Of a DNA stretch of 25,794 nucleotides, positions 5,857 to 14,083 are shown piece by piece. The position numbers and the translations under genes were made by a program. Every line of letters starts with the position of its first letter. Position 1 is the stretch's first letter. The stretch comes from Chloroflexota bacterium (lineage in GTDB: Bacteria; Chloroflexota; Ktedonobacteria; Ktedonobacterales; Ktedonobacteraceae): contig CADDYT010000083.1 of NCBI GenBank assembly GCA_902810755.1, positions 1 to 25,794 on the forward strand. The letters are read 5' to 3'. Under the pieces are notes generated by a model, which ran no database searches, was not told the DNA's origin, and was given only the letters and a program-made list of their open reading frames with translations.

Positions 5857-8767
5857 TGTTTTCCAGGTCTCTTTCTAACGCGGGAAGTGTAAAGATGAAA
5901 TTGCTCCCTTCACCGGGGATGCCACTGCTCTCTACACGAATCGAACCACCATGCAAGCGAAGGAGTTCTGCGACGAGATAGAGACCGAGGCCGACGCCTC
6001 TGACTTTGCTGCCCTGAGTATTGGAGGCCCGGTAGAAGCGTTCAAAGAGATGGGCCTGTGCATCTTTAGGAACGCCCATACCCTTATCCTCAACGCATAC
6101 CTCAATGAGGCGTTTGCTCTGTGCGGGCAGCCCCTGCCCCGCCGTTGTCATGTCTTCACTAAGAAGACGCTGGCGCAGCCGAACGGTAACAGGGCCGCCG
6201 AGTGGGCTGTATTTAATGGCGTTTTGTACCAGGTTTCCCATGACCTGTAACAGGCGCGAACTATCGCCCTTGACGAGGTAATCATTCGGGCAAGGCTCGA
6301 TAACGCAACTGACCTGGTGGTTGGGCGAGGTTGCGCTATAGTTTGTGACGACCTGCTGTGCGATCTCCACCAGATCAACTTCCTCCGTCTTGAGCGTGAG
6401 CTGGCCGCGATTGATCTGTGTCACCTCCAGGAAGGCATTGACGATATCGGTCAGCAGATGCGTTTGTTTCTCGATGGTCGAGAGACTATCGATCACGTCA
6501 TCGTTTTTGCTGAGATCGCCGCTGCTGCGGCGCAGGGTGCGCAGGAGCATCTGGCAGTGGGCCAGGATGACGGTGAGTGGGGTGCGGAATTCGTGGGCGG
6601 TGATGGACATAAATTCGTCTTTGAGGGCGTTGGCCTCGCGCATTGCCGCCTCATTGGCGCGCGCGCTGGTTGCCTCTTCCTGCAAATATGCCTGCTCGAT
6701 GGCGAGGCCCGCCAGTTCTGAAATGCCTTCGACCATCGCCATATCCCAGAGACTGAAATAGTTTTGCTGTGGGTTGGACGAGCGGTCAAGCAGCATCAGG
6801 CCCAGCAGGCGCTCGTTATGGGTGATGGGCGCGGCCAGAATCATTGGCTGCTGCGATGGGGGGTTGGCGAGCGAGCCGGTGGTGCGGCGGAATTGTTGGG
6901 CAGGCAGTAACAGGGCATGGCCCTGAATTAATTGCTCCTTAAATTCCTGAAACTCATCGATGGTGGGCGAGAGCCAGCGATTTTGCTCGTTGAGCCATTG
7001 CTGTTCGTTATCGCTGACAAAGCCGGTCGAGAGCAAAGGGGTGAAGATTTGCCGCGCGTTGTCATAGAGATAGACCACGCCCCGTTCGCAGGCCAGCGCG
7101 CTCAGCGTGAGTTGCAGCACGCGGCGCTGGATATCGTAGATGTCGGTGAGGCCAGAGACGGCTTCTGCCACCTTGAGCATGGTTTCCAGGGCATGCTGGA
7201 TGTGTTCTTCGGCTTCAACCTGCTCGGTAATGTCGCGGAAGGCGCTGACCACCCCGACCTGCTGCTTCTGCTCATCGAACATGGGCGTAACATTGACCTC
7301 AACGACGCGCCGCGCTCCATCTACGCGATAGGTCAGGAAGCGTTCGCGGCGAATGCGCTCGCCACGCAACGCCCGGCTCACAGGAAAATCCTCGTCCTGA
7401 ATGGGCTGCCCGTCGAGCGTCATGCTGGGGAAACGATGCAGGAAGGCGTGTAATTGTTCGCTGGCGCCGACCGGCACGCCCAGGAAGCGCGAAGCCGCTT
7501 TGTTGCCTATGACGACTTCATGATCCTGGGTAATCACGGTAATGCCCTCTGTCAGCGATTGCAAGACGGCATCCAGCGTGTTGGCGCGCTCCATCGCCAG
7601 TGCGGCTGCTTCGTGGGCGTCTTCCAGCAGGCGTTGCTTTTCAACGGCGAGCGCGCATTGCGCCGCGATATCCTGGGCGAAGGCGAACTGGCCGTGCGAG
7701 AGTTGGCGGGGTTCGTGGAGATAATTGGCGATGGCAAAGCCCAGGCAGTAGGGCTGCCTGCGTTTCTCTTGCGCTGTTGTCTCTCCTCTGTTGCGCATGG
7801 CCCCTGCCATCAGCGGAATGACCATCATATGGGTCAGACCCAGCGCCTTATACCAGGCCTGTTCGCGTCCCGTCGTTTGCTCGATATCAGTCAGCAGCGG
7901 CAGGCCGCTGCGCGTGGCCTGCTGGCAGTGGGTGAGTTCGGAAAGCGTGATACCCGCAGGCGCCTCCTCTTCCCTGGCTTTCAATTGTTTGCTGCCCACC
8001 ACTACCGGCGTGTCGCCTTCCAGCAGTACGATGAGGCCGCCGCTGGCATCCAGGACGTGTATCAGGGAATCCAGAGCAATAGCCAGCACATCGGCCAGGT
8101 CTTCGCCCGCATTGACGGCTGTTGCCACCTGGTTAATGGCCTGAAGCCGCTTGATGAGCTGTTCTGCTCGCCTGCGTTCCATCTGTGCCTGCTGGTAGAG
8201 GCGGCCATTGCCGATGGCGATCGCAGCTTGCTGGGCGATGGCACGCGCCATTTGCACCTGCTCCGGCGAAAAGGCGCGGCTTTTGCCCGGGTCGTCGAGT
8301 GTCATCATGCCTACCACCTGCCCCTCGCGTACCAGTGCGAGCAGCAGAACGGAGCGAACCAGAAAGGTATCGGCGACGAAGCGCATACTGGGTTCGCTGC
8401 GCAGGTCTGGCACGAAGAGTGTCTTTTCCTCAGTGAGGCGGCGGATGACGGCATCGTCACCGGGCAGCGTACTGCGGTACCAGATATGGGCTGCCGCTTT
8501 GATATCCTGGCTGTCCAGATGGGGCGAGGAGAGATAGTAGGCGGCAGGGACGAAGGCGGCGCGGTGTTCTTCATAGAGCCAGACAGCACAGCGTTCTACC
8601 TCACACGCCTCCGTTGTGCGCCTGACCAGCACGTTCAAAATATGCTCAATGTCGAGAGAGGAGGCCAGTAACTCACCAAGCTCGCGCAGGATTTCGCTCT
8701 CTCGCAGGGCAGCCAGGAGCCGCAGGCGTTCCTGGTCGCTGGCGTTTGAGGGATGTTCACCGGTCAT
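5849..8767 (-). CDS. Soluble multi-sensor histidine kinase (GAF-GAF-PAS-GAF-HisKA-HATPase)
   Basis: 972 residues from the ATG at 8767, chosen because GAGAGGTT precedes it; an in-frame ATG at 8788 has no ribosome site. There is no membrane segment, so it is cytoplasmic. Approximate order: GAF 20-185, a GAF-like second sensor 205-390, PAS 405-530 (ITVITQDHEVVIGN, then DITEQ), GAF 545-700, a short helix, HisKA with phospho-acceptor His725 in HEFRTPL, and HATPase with N box NLVQNAIKYS, G1 DKGMGVP, F box LFERFYR and G2 GVGLGLYL. The G1 box carries Lys where Asn is common. No response regulator gene lies in the window, so the kinase is an orphan. It is translationally linked to the HD gene downstream and has its own promoter at 8896-8925. 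The ligand is unknown. Confidence 0.92.
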   Translation of the reverse strand: MTGEHPSNASDQERLRLLAALRESEILRELGELLASSLDIEHILNVLVRRTTEACEVERCAVWLYEEHRAAFVPAAYYLSSPHLDSQDIKAAAHIWYRSTLPGDDAVIRRLTEEKTLFVPDLRSEPSMRFVADTFLVRSVLLLALVREGQVVGMMTLDDPGKSRAFSPEQVQMARAIAQQAAIAIGNGRLYQQAQMERRRAEQLIKRLQAINQVATAVNAGEDLADVLAIALDSLIHVLDASGGLIVLLEGDTPVVVGSKQLKAREEEAPAGITLSELTHCQQATRSGLPLLTDIEQTTGREQAWYKALGLTHMMVIPLMAGAMRNRGETTAQEKRRQPYCLGFAIANYLHEPRQLSHGQFAFAQDIAAQCALAVEKQRLLEDAHEAAALAMERANTLDAVLQSLTEGITVITQDHEVVIGNKAASRFLGVPVGASEQLHAFLHRFPSMTLDGQPIQDEDFPVSRALRGERIRRERFLTYRVDGARRVVEVNVTPMFDEQKQQVGVVSAFRDITEQVEAEEHIQHALETMLKVAEAVSGLTDIYDIQRRVLQLTLSALACERGVVYLYDNARQIFTPLLSTGFVSDNEQQWLNEQNRWLSPTIDEFQEFKEQLIQGHALLLPAQQFRRTTGSLANPPSQQPMILAAPITHNERLLGLMLLDRSSNPQQNYFSLWDMAMVEGISELAGLAIEQAYLQEEATSARANEAAMREANALKDEFMSITAHEFRTPLTVILAHCQMLLRTLRRSSGDLSKNDDVIDSLSTIEKQTHLLTDIVNAFLEVTQINRGQLTLKTEEVDLVEIAQQVVTNYSATSPNHQVSCVIEPCPNDYLVKGDSSRLLQVMGNLVQNAIKYSPLGGPVTVRLRQRLLSEDMTTAGQGLPAQSKRLIEVCVEDKGMGVPKDAQAHLFERFYRASNTQGSKVRGVGLGLYLVAELLRLHGGSIRVESSGIPGEGSNFIFTLPALERDLENSE

Positions 8768-8895
8768 GCACGCAACCTCTCGTATCATTTGAGCGAACCA
8801 ATGTTCTTTCTGAAAAAAAGGATAATAAGCCTGTCACTTTCTGATGGTATTGGGTGCTATCCGTCTTGCTGACGTGAGGATATATATTGCATCAA

Positions 8896-8925
8896 AGTGT
8901 AGCAGAAGAGTCTTGTGGAAGTCAA
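8896..8925 (-). promoter_or_regulatory. Sigma70-type promoter for the kinase-HD unit
   Basis: Minus strand: TTGACT (8920-8925), 18-base spacer, TACACT (8896-8901). The predicted start near 8889 gives a leader of about 120 bases. It lies in the 265-base gap between the kinase and the YihY gene; I see nothing else supported in that gap. Confidence 0.6.
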
Positions 8926-9032
8926 GACAAAAGACGCTCAGTTTATCCACAGAATATCTTTTCTTTTTAACCGCATGTGCCTGTATGCTCAGCGGTCACT
9001 TTGCGTAATATGTTATTTTTGTCGGCCTCTCT

Positions 9033-10388
9033 CTATGCTGCCGGTTTGCGCGTCTTATTTTTTCGGCTCGAACGCGCCAGCTCCACGACAAAAGCGAGGG
9101 CGGTTCCTGCCACTGCTTCAAGTACCGGCCCCACTTTCGAGACCAGGGAAGAGGACGGCTGGCCATGCTTCTGTACCCGTTCCACCGCTTTTTTAGCTTC
9201 CTGCACCGCGTGTTCATCCTCCCTCCGAGCGGATGACGCGGAATGTATTGTTTGTGCGGGGGCCTGCTCGCTTTGTCCGTGCTGTTGTCCCTGTTCCGTC
9301 TGCGCCTCCTGTCCTAAGCGGCTGGTCTGCTGTACGGGATTGAGGGTGTAGCCGCTGCCCGGATTAATGGGCTTGTGGGAGAGAGCAGCCGTTTTTTCCT
9401 TTTTCTCCTGATTTTCTGGCGCATGGCTTGTCCAGTCGTGAACCATCGTCACCAGGTCCGCAGGAGTGGCGACGACTTTGGCGGCAAAGAAGGCGTTGAT
9501 CTCGGCTCCCAGCAGGAGGATGACAGCAAAGTAGTAAAAGAATGCCAGCAGAATGACGGCAAAGCCAACCTGGCCGACGTAGCCCGTCATAAAATGTGTC
9601 GTGTAGAATGGGAAGAGTGTCAAGAACAGGGTAAGCAGGGCGGCGGCTATCAGCGCGCCGAGCCAGCTATCACCAAAGCTAATGTTCTTGTTTGGAACCA
9701 CGATATAGATGGCCAGGAACAGGATAAACGAGACGATCAAGCCGCTGAGAATGCCGCCGATAAAGACGATAGGGCCACTGGAAGCCAGCGAAGCCAACGG
9801 GGTGTACTTCAGCAGCGAGAAGACCAGCGCCGGCCCGCTTGAGGCTACAATCATTACAGGGACAAGGATCACAAATAACAGTAACATACCGATGGCCATG
9901 ATATTCTGCTGGAGGGGGCCGCGCGGCTTCACGTGGTAAATGAGGTCAAAACATCCCTCCATCAACGTAAACAGGCGCGAGCCGCCAAAGATGGCGACCA
10001 GCAGGGCAATAATGCCCAGCGGCCCCGAGACATTCGCCAGTTGATGGCTGATGGTTTTGACAAAATCTCTATTCGATAAGATTGAAGAGGGAAAGACGTT
10101 TTGCAGCGCGCCGGTAATGCTATCCATTGTGCCGGGACTCAAATGTCCCAGGATAAAGCCTAGAATGGCGAGAATAGCTACGGCGATAGGAAAGATGGCT
10201 GTGAGCAGGTTATACGCGAGTGCTGCCGACAGATTCATCACCCAGTCGTTGTTGAATTTCGTGAAAAATGCGATGAGTGGCTGAGCCTTTTTCTCAACAT
10301 GCTGCACATCTTTCTGAGCAGCCTGTACGACCCCTGGCTGTCGCTTCGCGTCGGCGGCTGTCTGTGTGTCATGTGTTCTGGTTGCCAT
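9033..10388 (-). CDS. YihY/BrkB family inner-membrane protein
   Basis: 451 residues from the ATG at 10388, which has AAGAGGTG upstream; an ATG 18 bases earlier lacks one. A polar N-terminal tail of about 40 residues precedes roughly six membrane segments between residues 50 and 310. Family hallmarks are ALAYNLLTAIFPI in the first segment, GGSRLFTLMEGCFDLIY and LLLGAEINAFFA in the last. The C-terminal 130 residues are polar and rich in Gln, Ala, Glu and Lys, longer than in most family members, and end in a basic stretch (RSSRKNKTRKP). The family was once called ribonuclease BN but that activity does not belong to it; the transport role is unproven. The promoter was not clearly seen. Confidence 0.9.
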   Translation of the reverse strand: MATRTHDTQTAADAKRQPGVVQAAQKDVQHVEKKAQPLIAFFTKFNNDWVMNLSAALAYNLLTAIFPIAVAILAILGFILGHLSPGTMDSITGALQNVFPSSILSNRDFVKTISHQLANVSGPLGIIALLVAIFGGSRLFTLMEGCFDLIYHVKPRGPLQQNIMAIGMLLLFVILVPVMIVASSGPALVFSLLKYTPLASLASSGPIVFIGGILSGLIVSFILFLAIYIVVPNKNISFGDSWLGALIAAALLTLFLTLFPFYTTHFMTGYVGQVGFAVILLAFFYYFAVILLLGAEINAFFAAKVVATPADLVTMVHDWTSHAPENQEKKEKTAALSHKPINPGSGYTLNPVQQTSRLGQEAQTEQGQQHGQSEQAPAQTIHSASSARREDEHAVQEAKKAVERVQKHGQPSSSLVSKVGPVLEAVAGTALAFVVELARSSRKNKTRKPAA

Positions 10389-10495
10389 CGTTACACCTCT
10401 TCCCACTATTACAATAGATATTCAGAGCCAACCTCGTCCTCTTTTTCAATCACGGCTCATACCCGTTTCCCGTTTCACCTTGACTCGCTATGGGC

Positions 10496-10525
10496 TATAA
10501 TAGGGGGGGAGCAATCGATGCTCCC
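10496..10525 (+). promoter_or_regulatory. -10 box and palindrome in front of the J-domain gene
   Basis: A perfect TATAAT at 10496-10501 (weak -35 TTTCAC at 10473-10478, 17-base spacer) is followed by the inverted repeat GGGAGCA (10507-10513) and TGCTCCC (10519-10525), separated by ATCGA. The palindrome sits at the predicted transcription start and covers the G-rich ribosome site and the ATG (10518) of a short leader ORF. It could act as an operator in DNA or a hairpin in RNA. Confidence 0.45.
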
Positions 10526-10574
10526 GTTTGTGAGAGATCAAGAGTATGCCGCGCCAGAACGGGTAGAAGACTGA
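10518..10574 (+). CDS. Possible 18-residue leader ORF upstream of the J-domain gene
   Basis: It reads MLPFVRDQEYAAPERVED and ends in TGA at 10572-10574, one base before the ATG of the J-domain gene. A G-rich ribosome site (10503-10511) precedes it, whereas the J-domain ATG has only weak AGAAG upstream, so the short ORF may feed ribosomes into the next gene. With the transcription start near 10508 the leader would be very short, which weakens the case. No homologue is recognised. Confidence 0.35.
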   Translation: MLPFVRDQEYAAPERVED

Positions 10575-10575
10575 T

Positions 10576-10863
10576 ATGGGTTCGTCATCACAGAAATCGT
10601 TTGCCTCATTACTCTGGGACATTCTGCGCCTGGGGGCGCGCGCGCTCTGGCAGAGCCGGGCCAACCCGGCCCGTGCCGCGCTCGAACGGCAGCAGGCGCT
10701 CAATGTGCTTGGCTTGCCGCCGAACGCGACGCGGCAACAGATCAAACGTCGCTACCGTGTTCTGGCAAAGAAGCATCATCCTGATCGCGGTGGGGATCGC
10801 CAGCAGATGATGCGCATTATCGCCGCCTACGAATTACTGATGAAAGATCAGCCGAAGGCATGA
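10576..10863 (+). CDS. Small DnaJ-domain protein
   Basis: 95 residues. The J domain is at the C-terminus (about 40-90): ALNVLGLPPNATRQQIKRRY forms helices I-II, HPD is at residues 68-70 in KKHHPDRGG, and helix III ends in AYELLM. The HPD loop is what stimulates Hsp70 ATPase, so it should partner a DnaK. It lacks the Gly/Phe region, zinc fingers and substrate-binding domains of full DnaJ. The N-terminal 39 residues are hydrophobic-basic (FASLLWDILRLGARALW) and could be an amphipathic membrane-contact helix; this is inference. It converges with the zinc-ribbon gene, 25 bases away. Confidence 0.85.
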   Translation: MGSSSQKSFASLLWDILRLGARALWQSRANPARAALERQQALNVLGLPPNATRQQIKRRYRVLAKKHHPDRGGDRQQMMRIIAAYELLMKDQPKA

Positions 10864-10888
10864 AGCGACAGGCTTTTATTAGATCGGG

Positions 10889-11764
10889 TCAGGGAAGCTC
10901 CGCGCCGCACTGGTTGCAGAAGCGTTTGCCGGGCCGGGCGGGCGCGCCACACTGATCACAGAAGCGCGTGGCGATGGCGGGCGCCGGTGCCGGGGCCGCC
11001 GGTGGTGGAGCGAGCGGCGGCTGTTGCGGTTGTTGGACAGGCGCAACAGGCTGGACGGGCGCGGCAGAACCCGGCGCCGGTCGCACTCCCGGTGCCGATG
11101 GCTGCACCGAGGCCGGGGGCACATATGTGGATGGCATAGCTGGCCCTCCCTGTGCGCTGGCTGGCGATGTGTATGATCCCTGCGGCTGTTGCACCGGCGG
11201 CTGCTGGCCGGGCTGAGAAGGCGCGACCCCTGCCTGGTTCTGTCCCTGTGGCTGGACAGCAAAAGGATTGGGCTGGCTGGTGCCTGCTTCCTGCACGGCC
11301 TGGATGGTGCTATGCACCGTTTTGGCCGCTTTGAGCGCCATGCCTCCAATTGTACCGGCGATCTTCAGCCCTTTCGCGATATCATCCATGTCCTTTTTCA
11401 TGCGGTGTGTGGGTGGAATCATGGTCGAATCAGAAACCTTGTTGAAGAAGTTCTGGCCAATCTGGATACCCTCCCCATTCCATGAAACCTGCCCTTGTTC
11501 CTGCGAGCCGTCATCGAAGCGAAACGAGATGGCATTGCCCTGAAGAATATAGTTGCCTTCGCGCCTCGTCTCAGGGGCGGCTGCGGAGACCTGCTGCCCG
11601 CTGATCAGCGATTGCGCCGCGTTGGAGAGGCGGCTGCGATCCTGCGTGATCAGCAAAAAGCGCCCGTTGGGGTAAATGGTCAGGCGGTCGAGACGGGAAG
11701 TGAAGTAATCGAGTCCAATCCCTGATTGATGCGCAAACTCATACTGGCCTGTAATCGGTTTCAT
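10889..11764 (-). CDS. Zinc-ribbon protein with proline/glutamine-rich linker
   Basis: 291 residues from the ATG at 11764, preceded by GGAAGGAG; the frame extends 35 codons further upstream, but that part overlaps the promoter. Residues about 1-120 are a beta-rich domain of unknown family (LTIYPNGRFLLITQDRSRL, GNAISFRFDDGS, ending in FFNKVSDSTM). Residues about 125-160 are an Ala/Gly/Lys helix, possibly membrane-leaning (GLKIAGTIGGMALKAAKTV). Residues about 165-265 are Pro/Gln/Ala low complexity. The end is a double-CxxC zinc ribbon (FCDQCGAPARPGKRFCNQCG). The ribbon is clear; the cellular role is not recognised. It could be a scaffold or membrane-associated protein. Confidence 0.8.
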   Translation of the reverse strand: MKPITGQYEFAHQSGIGLDYFTSRLDRLTIYPNGRFLLITQDRSRLSNAAQSLISGQQVSAAAPETRREGNYILQGNAISFRFDDGSQEQGQVSWNGEGIQIGQNFFNKVSDSTMIPPTHRMKKDMDDIAKGLKIAGTIGGMALKAAKTVHSTIQAVQEAGTSQPNPFAVQPQGQNQAGVAPSQPGQQPPVQQPQGSYTSPASAQGGPAMPSTYVPPASVQPSAPGVRPAPGSAAPVQPVAPVQQPQQPPLAPPPAAPAPAPAIATRFCDQCGAPARPGKRFCNQCGAELP

Positions 11765-11815
11765 CCAGAACACTCCTTCCCGCTCCGTGCAACTGCTCGT
11801 GCGCCGCTCTCTCTT

Positions 11816-11839
11816 ATTATACTCTGTACAGATATGTAC
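11816..11839 (-). promoter_or_regulatory. Promoter and palindrome of the zinc-ribbon gene
   Basis: Minus strand: perfect TATAAT at 11816-11821 with no strong -35. Just upstream, at 11826-11839, the palindrome GTACA-GATA-TGTAC would fall between -10 and -35, a common repressor position. Confidence 0.45.
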
Positions 11840-11875
11840 GTGCGAACCGGCAAGATGTTGTAGCCTCACAGACAG

Positions 11876-12120
11876 ACCGCCCCGCAGGGGTGGCCGCAGA
11901 AGCGTTAGCTGAAGCCAGCGCCAGCGCCCGGCAGGCCACCCCTGGCGGCTGGCCTGCCGGGCGCTGGCACTGGCTTAAGTGAACGCCTATGGGGGTGGCC
12001 CTACTCTATACGAACGTGTCGTAGGGCTTGTGGAGCCGCCGCGTAGAGGAGGGCCACCCCTGGCGGGTGGCCTGCGTCGCGCTCGCACGGGCTTAAGTTA
12101 ACGCCTATGAGGGTACCCCT
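11876..12120. repeat. Cluster of degenerate copies of the dispersed palindromic repeat
   Basis: Core motif CCCCTGGCGGCTGGCCTG at 11939-11956 and a variant with GGGTGG at 12057-12074. Outer motif (TTAAGT[G/T]AACGCCTATG) at 11974-11995 and 12092-12113, and an inverted relic near 11896-11915. The first core is the loop of an extra perfect 19-bp hairpin: arms 11920-11938 and 11950-11968 (GCCAGCGCCCGGCAGGCCA), 11-base loop. A further GCCCTAC/GTAGGGC pair surrounds 12000-12030. The cluster fills the interval between the zinc-ribbon gene and the end of the XRE/TPR gene; no gene is seen in it. Confidence 0.8.
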
Positions 12121-12145
12121 TGCGGGTACTCTGCGGGCAAGTGCA

Positions 12146-13498
12146 TCACTCTACCATTTCCCCTTCAGGCGTTAGCGTGGGGGCATGGCCGCCGGAAGCG
12201 AGATTGGCGAGGTAGCGAGCGTGGTCGAGTTCGCGTTCCCCGGCTTCCGTCTCCCCTATTTTGAGCAGGTGGCGACCGAGCAGGTCATGAGCGCGAATGC
12301 GTGCCGCGAGCCGGTCGGTGGGGGCCAGCGCCTTGATGGCATCGCGGAAGGCTTGCTGAGCCTGCGGATTATGCTTGTCCATGGCCTCAAGGATGCGACC
12401 AAGCGTCATTGCCGCCTCTGCCTGCCGGATTCGATAGCTCATCTGCCCGGCTGCCTGCGCCTGTTTGATATAGCGCAGCGCCTCATCATAATGCTTCTCT
12501 TCTAGCTCTATACAGGCAAGCGAACAGGCGACGACGGAGACGAGATTGGCCCACTCTTTGCGTTCTCGCTCGCTCGCTACCGCGTTTTCAGCAGGCTCAT
12601 CAAGTCTGTTTTGCCACTTATCGAGTACGGCGCGTAACTGTTCGCGGGCCTCCGTCAGGTTGCCCTGCGCTTTCTTGATAAGGCCGATCTGGCAGAGAAG
12701 CAGGGCCTCACGCTGTTTCTGCCCCACTGAACGATAGAGAATACTGGCATTGCTGGCATGTTCGAGGGCGATGTGCAACTGTCTTGCCTGCTCAACCGGG
12801 CAGATAGCGCCGTTTCGGGGCCGGTTGGCAAGCTCGCTGGCAATCAGTGAGATGCCCCAGTGCGTCTCTGCCACGTAGACCAGGGATGTCGTCGAATCCA
12901 TCATTTCCAGCGCGACCTGATATTCTTCAAGGGCCTCATCAAGCTGCCCCAGCTCGCGGTAGGTCGCGGCAAGGCGCAGGTGCAGGATCATCTCTTCCAG
13001 CCGTTGCTCCTCTGGCACGGTTTCCGGTTTCTCGGCAACAGCGACCAGGAAATCTTTCTGCGCCGGGACAAAGCGGCGCAGGTCAAAGTAGCATTGGCCG
13101 CGTAGAGAGGCAAGACGCCAGCGCAGGGTCGGGGGAATGTGGGCAAAGGAAAGCGACTCCAGGAGTTTGAGGGCGTGTGTGCAGTCTCTGTGTTCGCGGG
13201 CCTCATTCACCTCTTCCATGATCTCCTCATAGCGCCGGTACTGCTGTACTTCGCTTTCTGCTTCACGTTGCTGGCGGGCTAGCTGTTCCAGCTCCATGAA
13301 CGGCAGCTTGAGCTTCTCTGAAAGATAGAGAAGGCTGTCATGCGAAGGTTCTACACGGTTTCTCTCAATCTGAGAGATGAGACTCGTGCTGTAGCGGTCA
13401 CCGGCAACCTGCGCCAGTGAGAAGCGCAGGTTTTCACGCGCCGCTCGTATGCGTCCGCCGAGCGTGTCGGGGGGAACGGGCTTCGATGGACGTGGCAT
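12146..13498 (-). CDS. XRE-family HTH regulator with C-terminal TPR-like repeats
   Basis: 450 residues from the ATG at 13498, which has AAGGATGG upstream; an ATG at 13510 is possible but its purine run touches the start codon. Residues about 12-70 are a Cro/C1-type helix-turn-helix (IRAARENLRFSLAQVAGDRY, then TSLISQIERNRVEPS and LLYLSEKL). From about 85 to 440 the protein is all helical with TPR-like units, for example AATYRELGQLDEALEEYQVA and IGLIKKAQGNLTEAREQL. This layout is shared by regulators that bind a peptide or protein partner through the repeats, but no small signal-peptide gene was found beside it. It diverges from the topoisomerase pair across a 585-base gap. Confidence 0.88.
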   Translation of the reverse strand: MPRPSKPVPPDTLGGRIRAARENLRFSLAQVAGDRYSTSLISQIERNRVEPSHDSLLYLSEKLKLPFMELEQLARQQREAESEVQQYRRYEEIMEEVNEAREHRDCTHALKLLESLSFAHIPPTLRWRLASLRGQCYFDLRRFVPAQKDFLVAVAEKPETVPEEQRLEEMILHLRLAATYRELGQLDEALEEYQVALEMMDSTTSLVYVAETHWGISLIASELANRPRNGAICPVEQARQLHIALEHASNASILYRSVGQKQREALLLCQIGLIKKAQGNLTEAREQLRAVLDKWQNRLDEPAENAVASERERKEWANLVSVVACSLACIELEEKHYDEALRYIKQAQAAGQMSYRIRQAEAAMTLGRILEAMDKHNPQAQQAFRDAIKALAPTDRLAARIRAHDLLGRHLLKIGETEAGERELDHARYLANLASGGHAPTLTPEGEMVE

Positions 13499-13698
13499 AC
13501 GTTCTTCCATCCTTTCTTTCTTCGTGATGTTGCGTAGCCGTCTCGATTTGAAAATCGGGCCGTATAAGTTATTGAAAACGCTACAGGATAGGCACAATTT
13601 CTTTCATTTTATCACGAATTGCAATATCCAGTGTGCATGATAATCAGATTGATTAAGACGAATTTCCTATGCAAGACGTGAACAAGATATTTCAAGCT

Positions 13699-13714
13699 CC
13701 GTATACCGATACGG
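13699..13714. promoter_or_regulatory. Short palindrome in the regulator-topoisomerase intergenic region
   Basis: CCGTAT-ACCG-ATACGG, six-base arms in an AT-rich stretch. It lies about 200 bases upstream of the regulator start and about 300 upstream of the topoisomerase promoter. It could be an operator, possibly for the neighbouring XRE protein; this is speculation. Positions 13499-14014 otherwise show no gene. Confidence 0.3.
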
Positions 13715-14014
13715 ATTGATAAATGATTCGTATAGCACTATGTTACACAAGTATACGCAAAAAAACATGAAAAAACAAGAGTGGGAACAAAAATCCCACG
13801 AGAAAGGTTTTTAAGAGAGCAGGTCCAATCTTTGCTCTTCCATATTTTCAAAACGGATAAGGATGTACAACAGTAGTGTTTTGGAAAAAGAATAGGAAAA
13901 ATACCTCTTTTGTTCCGCTGCTCTTCCCGGCAGGCAAAAGTCTTTCCTGTAGCCATTACCGGATTGCAAAAGAGCGTTTGGAACAAAAAGATAGAACTTT
14001 TGGTCGAAAAAGTA

Positions 14015-14043
14015 TTGACTTTCCGCGCTACAGGCTGTATGCT
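14015..14043 (+). promoter_or_regulatory. Sigma70-type promoter for the topoisomerase pair
   Basis: TTGACT (14015-14020), 17-base spacer, TATGCT (14038-14043). The start near 14050 leaves a leader of about 34 bases with AGAGAGGAA before the ATG at 14084. It lies inside an open frame that extends upstream to 13910 and therefore argues against that longer protein. Confidence 0.65.
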
Positions 14044-14083
14044 GAATAGCAAGGAAGAATTTTTAGAGAGGAAATACGTATCG

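Noticed and set aside
7454..8671. 405-codon open frame on the plus strand
   Set aside because: It lies antisense within the histidine kinase, whose domain motifs are intact; the antisense product has no recognisable motif, promoter or ribosome site.
10507..10525. CIRCE heat-shock operator
   Set aside because: CIRCE is TTAGCACTC-N9-GAGTGCTAA; this palindrome has different arms and a 5-base centre.
13910..14083. N-terminal extension of the topoisomerase B frame
   Set aside because: A TTGACT-N17-TATGCT promoter lies inside it and a ribosome site precedes the ATG at 14084; the extra residues do not resemble the family.
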